From Actinomycetota bacterium (GTDB lineage Bacteria > Actinomycetota > Actinomycetes > Nanopelagicales > Nanopelagicaceae): a stretch of 6,654 nt of DNA. Location: NCBI GenBank assembly GCA_013205455.1, contig JABMMO010000010.1:1-6654 (forward strand). Direction: 5' to 3'. Of this stretch, positions 1 to 5,331 are shown one piece after another. The position numbers and the translations under genes are program-made. Below the pieces are notes generated by a model that ran no database searches, had not been told where the DNA came from, and was given only the letters and a program-made list of their open reading frames with translations. The number at the start of each line of letters is the position of its first letter. Positions within the stretch are counted from its first letter, which is position 1.

Positions 1-650
1 AGAAAAACTTGGTCCGCTCTCAACTCGGTGGGTATTTTGGCAACCACAACTTCCGATGCAGTGCTGGGAAGTGTGCTAACAATTAACGAATGCCCGGAAA
101 TTTCATTAAGCATATTGAAATCATGTAAATTCACTGAACTTAAAGACACCGCATTTTTTACTAGATCGTTACGTTTTTCGGATCTCTGATAAACACTAAT
201 ATTGTTCACCAAGCCATCGAGTGCAGCCAGCGCAGCTCTAGCGGTGCCACCGCCGCCAAATATTGCAACCGAACTATCTTGATTTATAGTTAGTCGATCG
301 AAGATCGCGTTAAATCCCAATACATCGGTTGAGAGTATTTTTACATTAACCTCATGGATATTTCGATCTATCAAAATGGTATTGGCCGAAGCAATTCGTT
401 TCGCAAGCGGATCAACTTGCGTTAAAGCATCCGTCACTATCTCCTTAAGTGGCATGGTTAATGAAAACCCACGCCAATCCACCTTGGCATCTAGCGCAGT
501 TGCCTCTGCAAAAAATTGTGGAAATTCTACTTCTGAAATTTCAATAGCTTCGTATTTACCAGGAATGCCTAAAATTTCGTAAGCGCGATTATGCAGGGTT
601 GGCGATAGTGAATGTGAAATTGGCGATCCCAATACAGCGGCTCTGATCAT
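1..650 (-). CDS. aroE: Shikimate dehydrogenase (AroE), 3' end cut by window edge
   Basis: Reverse-strand reading from the ATG at 650 stays open to base 1 and gives 216 complete codons; the family is about 270-285 residues, so the C-terminal end lies outside the window. AroE reduces 3-dehydroshikimate to shikimate with NADPH in the cytoplasmic pathway to aromatic amino acids. Seen in the translation: N-terminal substrate-binding motif GSPISHSLSP (residues 8-17); GFSLTMPLKE (61-70), whose Lys69 matches the family's catalytic lysine; SANTI (88-92) with the substrate-binding Asn; STDVLGF (107-113) with Asp109 as the catalytic Asp partner; the NADP Rossmann loop GGGGTARA (132-139); and QRSEKR (155-160) in place of the usual NRTxxR phosphate-binding motif. 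The start is fixed by the 4-base ATGA overlap with mltG and by AAGG seven bases upstream. The identification is secure; only the end is missing. Confidence 0.95.
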   Translation of the reverse strand, partial: MIRAAVLGSPISHSLSPTLHNRAYEILGIPGKYEAIEISEVEFPQFFAEATALDAKVDWRGFSLTMPLKEIVTDALTQVDPLAKRIASANTILIDRNIHEVNVKILSTDVLGFNAIFDRLTINQDSSVAIFGGGGTARAALAALDGLVNNISVYQRSEKRNDLVKNAVSLSSVNLHDFNMLNEISGHSLIVSTLPSTASEVVVAKIPTELRADQVF

Positions 651-1672
651 GGCTTAACCTTAAACAAACCGGCCGAAACGTTTCTCTTATATTCCGCTTT
701 CCAACGTAAAAATTCATCGCTGGACTTAGTAAACCGGGTATCACCAGGCTTAACCGTTATGAAATATAGCCAATCCCCTAATTCCGGATTCAGCGCAGCC
801 TCTAGTGCAGCCAAAGTTGGGCTACCAATCGGAGCTGGCGGTAATCCATAGTTTTGATAAGTGTTGTACTTGCTTCTAATTTTCGTATCTTTGATTGCCA
901 GCGTAATCTCGCCCCGGCGTTGCAGTAGGTATTGGACGGTTGCATCAAGTTGTAGCGGCATTCGAATCTTTAATCGATTATAAATTACGCGAGAAACTTT
1001 TCCATAATCTTGGGCATCTGCCTCTGCTTGAATTAATGAGGCAATCACTAGCAACTCATAACCGGTGTATCCCGCGACCACATCCGTAAAATCTATTGGT
1101 GCAGTGTTATAGCGAAATGTTTCTAACATCTTCCGAAGCACTTCTTCGATTTGAGTGTCTTTCACGAACGAGTAATTGGCCGGATATAAAAAACCTTCTG
1201 GATTGCCAGGTTTGACTCCAAGAGGCAACTCCAAATTTTTCAGCGCAGTTTTCACTTCATCTTTCCCGTAACCGGCGGCTACTAGCGATGTAATAACCTC
1301 AGCCAGTCGAGCTCCATCTTTGATAATAATCAACCCAACAATTCTTTTGTTGTCGAGCAATTGGTTCAGTGCGGTTTTTGCTGGAATATTCCGCTCTAAT
1401 AAATGATCACCGGGTGCGATTCGGGCGGCTCGCTCATCTGCCACAGCAACTCTAAAAAAGGCATCGATTGATTTGACAACGCCGGCATCAAAAAGCGATT
1501 TTGCAATATCGGAACCACTTTCTCCATTCGTGATTGATATTAATACTTCTGCACCAGCATTTCCCGCAGCATAATCCGGCGCTGCTGCTGGGCCACTGTG
1601 AAAATAACGAAGCCCTACAGTTAGAAGTACTACCAACATTAGCGGCAGAAAAAGGGTGCGAATTACTTTCAT
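647..1672 (-). CDS. mltG: Endolytic murein transglycosylase MltG (YceG-like)
   Basis: 341 residues. MltG cleaves nascent peptidoglycan glycan strands at the outer face of the cytoplasmic membrane and is thought to set strand length. Residues about 5-24 form one N-terminal membrane segment after a very short Met-Lys-Val-Ile-Arg cytoplasmic end; the rest would be extracytoplasmic. Residues about 42-110 fit the LysM-like subdomain of YceG proteins. The catalytic domain follows, with GNPEGFLYPANYSF (156-169), ASLIQAEA (211-218), VIYNRLKIRMPLQLDATVQY (229-248), YNTYQNYGLPPAPIGSP (269-285) and LYFITVKPGDTRF (302-314). Glu217 aligns, from memory, with the catalytic Glu218 of E. coli MltG. Many actinobacterial homologues carry a long cytoplasmic N-terminal extension, which is absent here. 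The ATG overlaps the ruvX stop as ATGA, and no Shine-Dalgarno match is visible, so translational coupling to ruvX is likely. Confidence 0.96.
   Translation of the reverse strand: MKVIRTLFLPLMLVVLLTVGLRYFHSGPAAAPDYAAGNAGAEVLISITNGESGSDIAKSLFDAGVVKSIDAFFRVAVADERAARIAPGDHLLERNIPAKTALNQLLDNKRIVGLIIIKDGARLAEVITSLVAAGYGKDEVKTALKNLELPLGVKPGNPEGFLYPANYSFVKDTQIEEVLRKMLETFRYNTAPIDFTDVVAGYTGYELLVIASLIQAEADAQDYGKVSRVIYNRLKIRMPLQLDATVQYLLQRRGEITLAIKDTKIRSKYNTYQNYGLPPAPIGSPTLAALEAALNPELGDWLYFITVKPGDTRFTKSSDEFLRWKAEYKRNVSAGLFKVKP
658..661 (-). promoter_or_regulatory. Probable ribosome binding site for aroE
   Basis: On the minus strand AAGG lies inside the last codons of mltG, seven bases before the aroE ATG (650-648). 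The spacing is good for a Shine-Dalgarno site, although the match is only four bases. It supports the ATG in the ATGA overlap as the true aroE start, and it is a clearer site than any before mltG or ruvX. Confidence 0.5.
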
Positions 1673-2115
1673 AATGGAACGCCAGCTGGTTTATTTTGAC
1701 CTTTCTCAACTTGTAACGCGAACTCTAAAATATTTGCAGCTGCGAACTGGTCGATAATGTCGCGATTTCGTGATGGTGCTTTGCTGAGAGATTGCAGTTG
1801 TCGCTCCGCGCTCTTCGTAGAAAAACGCTCGTCAATCAAAAACACTTTGAAACCAAAATTATCGCGGATCATTTCTCCAAAGAGTTTAGCTTTCTCACTA
1901 CTTGTCCCCGCAGCCCCAGAGAGATGAATTGGTAAACCTATATATACATGGATCGGCGAAATATCATAAAAAAGTTCGGATAATTCACGTTGCAAGGTAG
2001 CAACTTCGTTCTTAAGAGTAGTTAATGGTGCGGCTAAAATTGCTTCTTGGTCTGAAACTGCGACGCCAATCCGCACATCACCATAATCGAAAGCTATCCG
2101 CTTGCCGCGTTCCAT
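1669..2115 (-). CDS. ruvX: RuvX/YqgF family Holliday-junction resolvase-like protein
   Basis: 148 residues from the ATG at 2115, the usual size for the family. RuvX/YqgF has an RNase H-like fold; it acts in 5' processing of 16S rRNA in E. coli and has Holliday-junction resolvase-type activity in some bacteria. Family motifs are visible in order: FDYGDVRIGVAVSD (9-22, with the first acidic residue Asp10), VYIGLPIHLSG (57-67), LIDERFST (93-100) and IDQFAAANIL (121-130, with Asp122). Together these supply the acidic residues expected at the active site. The reading frame is open further upstream to a TTG at 2139, but that would put eight extra residues before the conserved N-terminus and overlap alaS; the ATG one base after the alaS TAA is preferred. 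No strong ribosome binding site is seen, which suggests reinitiation after alaS. Confidence 0.95.
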   Translation of the reverse strand: MERGKRIAFDYGDVRIGVAVSDQEAILAAPLTTLKNEVATLQRELSELFYDISPIHVYIGLPIHLSGAAGTSSEKAKLFGEMIRDNFGFKVFLIDERFSTKSAERQLQSLSKAPSRNRDIIDQFAAANILEFALQVEKGQNKPAGVPL

Positions 2116-2116
2116 A

Positions 2117-4801
2117 TTATTTACCAGCAGCGGCTGCAATTAATTCTTTAATCGCAATAAATGCGGCATCTATTTTCGTGACATCAACGCCACCGCCTTG
2201 TGCAAAATCATCCTTACCGCCACCGCCACCGCCTAAAATTGCGCTAGCCGTTTTGACAAGTGCTCCAGCTTTAACCCCGAGTGCGCGCACTTTCTCATCG
2301 GCTGCTGCGACCAGTACCACTTTCTCATCTCGGATACTTGCTAAAGCCACAACCGAGTTTGGCAATTGAGAGCGTAGATTTAGTGCAATAGTTCGTAGAT
2401 CATCGCCAGATATTCCATCTGACATCTGTGCAGCGATTAACGAAATCTTTCCTACAGTTTGTGCGGTTGCGATCAATTTTTTGGAATCTGCAATTGCGGC
2501 TGCGGTTTTTATACCTGCAAGTTCTTTTTCGATCTCTCTTAATCGGGTTAGCAAATCTGCAATTCTCTCTGGCAACTCTTCTGGACGAGCGCCTTTGATT
2601 AAATCCGTAACTGAGTTCAGAAGTAAATGTTCTCGAGCTAAGAATGAATAAGCATCGACGCCAACTAGCGCTTCAACACGGCGGACGCCGGCCCCAATTG
2701 AAGACTCACTCAATAATTTAACTACACCGAGTTGGCCAGATCTTGATACATGCGTTCCGCCACAAAGTTCGCGCGCCCAATCGCCAACACTTATCACGCG
2801 TACTTGATCACCATACTTTTCTCCGAAAAGTGCCATTGCGCCGGCTGCTTTCGCATCCGCTTGCGACATTACTTCTGCGGTAACTTCCAGATCATCCAAC
2901 AACAGTGCATTTACCCGAGCTTCTACATCATTTAAAGTAGAGAGCGGCACTGCGCCCGCTGCCGGGAAATCAAATCTAAATCTGCCAGGTGAATTCTCAG
3001 AGCCCGCTTGCGTGGCAGTTTCTCCTAATATTTCTCGGAAAGCTTTATGTACCATATGGGTTGCCGTATGGGCTCTTGAAATTCCGTTGCGTCGTTCGAC
3101 ATCAATCTGCGCCAACGCGGTTACGCCTTTTGAAACTACACCGGAAATTACCCGACCACGATGTACTGATAACCCAGGAATAGGATTTTGCACATCCTCT
3201 ACTTCAATTATCGCGCCATTATCAAGAGTAATTCGGCCACCATCAGCTAACTGGCCCCCACCTTCTGCGTAAAAAGGCGTGCGATTTAAAACGATTTCTA
3301 TCTCATCATCAACTTTTGCTTCCTCCGCATACAGACCGTCAACTAAGAATCCATTTACTAGGGATTCGCTAGATATCAAGTCGTAACCGATGAATTCAAC
3401 TTTTCCAGTTTCATCTAAAATTTTTCGGTATTGCGTTAAATCAGTATGGCCACTCTTTTTCATTCTCGCATCGGCTTTGGCGCGATCTTTCTGTTCTTTC
3501 ATCAATCTGCGGAAACCAACTTCATCGATCGTTAAGCCTTCTTCGCTCGCCATCTCTAGCGTCAGATCAAATGGGAATCCATAGGTGTCATGCAACTTGA
3601 AAACTTCGTCAGCGCTCAATTTAGCGCCACCACTTTTCTTAATTGCGCTGCTCGCCATGTCGAAAATTTGGGTACCACTCTTAAGGGTTTGTAAGAAAAC
3701 GTTCTCTTCCGCAACTGCAACCGAAAGAATTCGTTTCTTATCGGAAATCAACTCTGGGTACTGTGAACCCATCGCAGCAATAGAACTTTCCATCAATTCG
3801 TTCATGTTCGCATCTTGCGCTCCTAGAAGACGCATATTACGAGTTGTACGCCGCATCATCCGACGTAATACATAGCCGCGACCTTCATTGCCAGGGGTCA
3901 CGCCATCACCGATCAACATCATTGCGGTTCGAGCATGATCTGCAATAACTCGAAGCGAAACATCGCTCTTCATAGCTTTGCCATATTTAACGCCAGCTAA
4001 TTCACTCGCCCGATTAAGAATTTGCATGGTGGTATCAATCTCGTAAATATTTTCTACGCCTTGCAAAAGCGCCGCCGTCCGTTCTAACCCAAGTCCGGTA
4101 TCGATATTCTTAGCTGGTAACTCACCTACTATTGGGAAACTTTCTTTATTTCCGCCTTCGCCTCGAATGTTTTGCATGAATACTAAATTCCATACCTCCA
4201 GATAACGGTCTTCATCGGCGATAGGTCCGCCTTCTTTGCCATACGCGGGGCCGCGATCATAATAAATTTCAGAACACGGGCCACAAGGACCAGGCACACC
4301 CATCGACCAGAAATTATCAGCCATGCCACGTCTTTGAATTCGCGCTTTTGGTACCCCAATTTTTTCATGCCAAATATCGGCAGCTTCATCATCATCTAAG
4401 AAAACTGTTACCCAGAGCTTTGACTCGGGAAAACCAAAACCACCATCACTAATTGGTCGGGTCAATAAATCCCAGGCCAGCGCAATCGCACCTTCTTTAA
4501 AATAATCGCCAAACGAAAAGTTTCCACACATCTGGAAAAACGATGCATGTCGCGTGGTTTTTCCAACTTCGTCAATATCTAAAGTACGTACGCATTTTTG
4601 TACCGAAGTTGCACGTTTATAGGGGGGTGTGATCTCCCCTAAAAAATAAGGCTTAAATGGCACCATGCCTGCATTTACCAATAAGAGATTTGGATCATTC
4701 AAGATTAAAGAGGCCGACGGTACCACCGTGTGAGTTAAGCCGGCTCGGTTGTCAGATTCAAAGAAGCGTAACCATCGAGCACGTATTTCGGCTGATTCCA
4801 C
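2117..4801 (-). CDS. alaS: Alanine--tRNA ligase (AlaRS)
   Basis: 894 residues, full length for the family. AlaRS charges tRNA-Ala with alanine in the cytoplasm and removes mischarged Ser and Gly. The class II aminoacylation core is at the N-terminus: VNAGMVPFKPYF (42-53), the motif 2 region (83-104, containing TRHASFFQM and GNFSFGDYF), GPCGPCSEIYYD (171-182) and motif 3 GLGLERTAALL (236-246). The tRNA-recognition middle region includes GYVLRRMMRR (309-318). The editing domain holds FYAEGGGQLADGG (510-522) and the zinc-type ligands HTATH (His578, His582), Cys680 and His684 in ELCGGTH. A coiled stretch around 735-785 leads to the C-Ala domain with its glycine-rich block (856-871). The start is GTG; an in-frame TAG directly precedes it and residue 1 onward matches the actinobacterial MESAEIR-type N-terminus. 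It lies four bases after the DUF948 gene with only a weak GAG as ribosome site. A five-residue expansion around 16-24 is discussed in the findings. Confidence 0.98.
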   Translation of the reverse strand: MESAEIRARWLRFFESDNRAGLTHTVVPSASLILNDPNLLLVNAGMVPFKPYFLGEITPPYKRATSVQKCVRTLDIDEVGKTTRHASFFQMCGNFSFGDYFKEGAIALAWDLLTRPISDGGFGFPESKLWVTVFLDDDEAADIWHEKIGVPKARIQRRGMADNFWSMGVPGPCGPCSEIYYDRGPAYGKEGGPIADEDRYLEVWNLVFMQNIRGEGGNKESFPIVGELPAKNIDTGLGLERTAALLQGVENIYEIDTTMQILNRASELAGVKYGKAMKSDVSLRVIADHARTAMMLIGDGVTPGNEGRGYVLRRMMRRTTRNMRLLGAQDANMNELMESSIAAMGSQYPELISDKKRILSVAVAEENVFLQTLKSGTQIFDMASSAIKKSGGAKLSADEVFKLHDTYGFPFDLTLEMASEEGLTIDEVGFRRLMKEQKDRAKADARMKKSGHTDLTQYRKILDETGKVEFIGYDLISSESLVNGFLVDGLYAEEAKVDDEIEIVLNRTPFYAEGGGQLADGGRITLDNGAIIEVEDVQNPIPGLSVHRGRVISGVVSKGVTALAQIDVERRNGISRAHTATHMVHKAFREILGETATQAGSENSPGRFRFDFPAAGAVPLSTLNDVEARVNALLLDDLEVTAEVMSQADAKAAGAMALFGEKYGDQVRVISVGDWARELCGGTHVSRSGQLGVVKLLSESSIGAGVRRVEALVGVDAYSFLAREHLLLNSVTDLIKGARPEELPERIADLLTRLREIEKELAGIKTAAAIADSKKLIATAQTVGKISLIAAQMSDGISGDDLRTIALNLRSQLPNSVVALASIRDEKVVLVAAADEKVRALGVKAGALVKTASAILGGGGGGKDDFAQGGGVDVTKIDAAFIAIKELIAAAAGK
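4616..4645 (-). repeat. Inverted repeat (possible mRNA hairpin) inside alaS
   Basis: On the minus strand UAGGGG (4641-4636) can pair with CCCCUA (4625-4620), leaving a ten-base loop; after one U-U mismatch, UUU (4645-4643) pairs with AAA (4618-4616). It spans alaS codons 53-62 and includes the codons GGG, GAG, ATC, ACA, CCC, CCC. The U run lies before the stem on the coding strand, not after it, so this is not an intrinsic terminator. The protein sequence here (GEITPPYK) is conserved in relatives, so the pairing may be partly forced by coding; regulatory meaning is unproven. Confidence 0.4.
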
Positions 4802-4805
4802 CTAT

Positions 4806-5234
4806 TTACTCAGATTCCTCATCATCGACAAAAGATTTTGCCTTTTTTGAAGACTTGCCTTTACTTTTACTCTTGCCGTTACCTTTAGTTTTACCTTTAC
4901 CTTTACGAAGTTGCGCAGCTGTCAATAAACCACCGGCAACTTTCATCGCGAGTTCATTCTTATCTAAAAATGTTGATGTGGTTGCGGAAATCTTAGACGA
5001 GATTTCTTCGACTGATTTAGTTACTCGGTTGATGCTGTGAAGCGGCCCATTTACCAATTTAACAGTAGTGGTTACCTCTTCCAATAACGGGGTAGTCTCT
5101 TCGGTGATTGATTTAACCGCAACGCCTACTTCATCAATTACGCGCCCAAGCCTTATGACCGCGTATGCGATTGCGATCGCGATAACAGCTAGCGCTGCTG
5201 CGGCGATGATTGTTGCTATTCCACCAGGACCCAT
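4806..5234 (-). CDS. DUF948-type membrane protein with lysine-rich tail
   Basis: 142 residues, function unknown. Residues 5-28 form a single hydrophobic, Ala/Ile-rich membrane segment (for example IAIAIAYAVI). Residues about 29-90 are an amphipathic, probably coiled-coil stretch with heptad-like spacing (VIDEVGVAVKSITEETTPLL, VEEISSKISATTSTFL); this layout, and the position directly before alaS, fit the DUF948 family of actinobacteria and firmicutes. Residues 92-109 (ELAMKVAGGLLTAAQL) resemble the conserved end of such proteins. Residues 110-133 are a run of Lys alternating with Gly/Ser, and the last six residues are acidic (DDEESE). The ATG at 5234 has an in-frame TAA immediately upstream, so no longer start is possible. 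The four-base gap to alaS indicates co-transcription. The DUF948 assignment is from architecture and synteny, not a search. Confidence 0.82.
   Translation of the reverse strand: MGPGGIATIIAAAALAVIAIAIAYAVIRLGRVIDEVGVAVKSITEETTPLLEEVTTTVKLVNGPLHSINRVTKSVEEISSKISATTSTFLDKNELAMKVAGGLLTAAQLRKGKGKTKGNGKSKSKGKSSKKAKSFVDDEESE
4836..4907 (-). repeat. Hexamer-like low-complexity tract coding the Lys-Gly/Ser tail
   Basis: The coding strand runs through AAAGGT, AAAGGT, AAAACT, AAAGGT, AACGGC, AAGAGT, AAAAGT, AAAGGC, AAGTCT and similar units, a degenerate six-base periodicity of Lys followed by Gly, Ser, Thr or Asn. It encodes residues 110-133 of the DUF948-type protein. The near-identical units make expansion or contraction by slippage plausible without a frameshift, since each unit is two codons. 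Confidence 0.7.
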
Positions 5235-5249
5235 TTACCTAGGTTACCT
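5235..5249 (-). promoter_or_regulatory. Candidate ribosome binding site of the DUF948-type gene, with tandem AGGTAA
   Basis: On the minus strand AGGTAA occurs twice, at 5249-5244 and 5240-5235, the second directly abutting the ATG. AGGTAA resembles the 3' half of the Shine-Dalgarno consensus (AGGTGA). The two copies sit around an exact 8-base palindrome ACCTAGGT (5237-5244). Spacing is short for the near copy and long for the far copy, so the site is only moderately convincing. Confidence 0.4.
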
Positions 5250-5274
5250 GACTTCATTACTAACTTGGCGCAGG

Positions 5275-5304
5275 TTTAGACTTGATCGAATTTAGGAATC
5301 TCAA
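5275..5304 (-). promoter_or_regulatory. Weak sigma70-like promoter in the aspS/DUF948 gap
   Basis: The 97-base gap between aspS and the DUF948-type gene (5235-5331) is the only intergenic space in the window. On the minus strand it contains TTGAGA (5304-5299; 5 of 6 to TTGACA), an 18-base spacer, then TCTAAA (5280-5275; 4 of 6 to TATAAT). This would place a transcript start near 5268, about 35 bases before the ATG. It could give DUF948-alaS-ruvX-mltG-aroE a promoter separate from aspS. The match may be chance in AT-leaning DNA. Confidence 0.3.
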
Positions 5305-5331
5305 AATCCGCCGCTTATGGCCCGGACGCTG

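Noticed and set aside
376..582. Plus-strand open frame of 68 codons near the left edge
   Set aside because: It is antisense to the conserved first half of AroE, which accounts for the DNA here.
1488..1709. Minus-strand open frame overlapping mltG and ruvX in another frame
   Set aside because: Both surrounding genes have clear family motifs in their own frames; this is an overlapping shadow.
2025..2369. Plus-strand open frame of 114 codons rich in Pro and Ala across the alaS/ruvX junction
   Set aside because: It is antisense to two conserved genes, and its Pro-rich run is simply the complement of the Gly-rich C-Ala block of AlaRS.
2815..2831. Inverted repeat ACTTTT-CTCCG-AAAAGT inside alaS
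   Set aside because: A short A/T-rich stem encoding the conserved LFGEKYG segment of the AlaRS editing domain; chance and coding explain it.
4802..4805. T-box or other tRNA-sensing leader before alaS
   Set aside because: Only four bases separate alaS from the upstream gene, and the 97-base gap further up shows no T-box-like structure.
4657..5040. Plus-strand open frame of 127 codons antisense to alaS and the DUF948 gene
   Set aside because: Its Leu/Pro run is the complement of the Lys/Gly repeat, and it has no family resemblance or convincing start site.
5173..5180. GCGATCGC palindrome, like the cyanobacterial HIP1 element
   Set aside because: It occurs in a stretch coding alternating Ala-Ile in a membrane helix, and I noticed no other copy in the window.
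5309..5331. Possible intrinsic terminator just after the aspS stop
   Set aside because: Only about four pairs (TCCG with CGGA) with a poor interior form before TTTTG. The stem is too weak to call a terminator.
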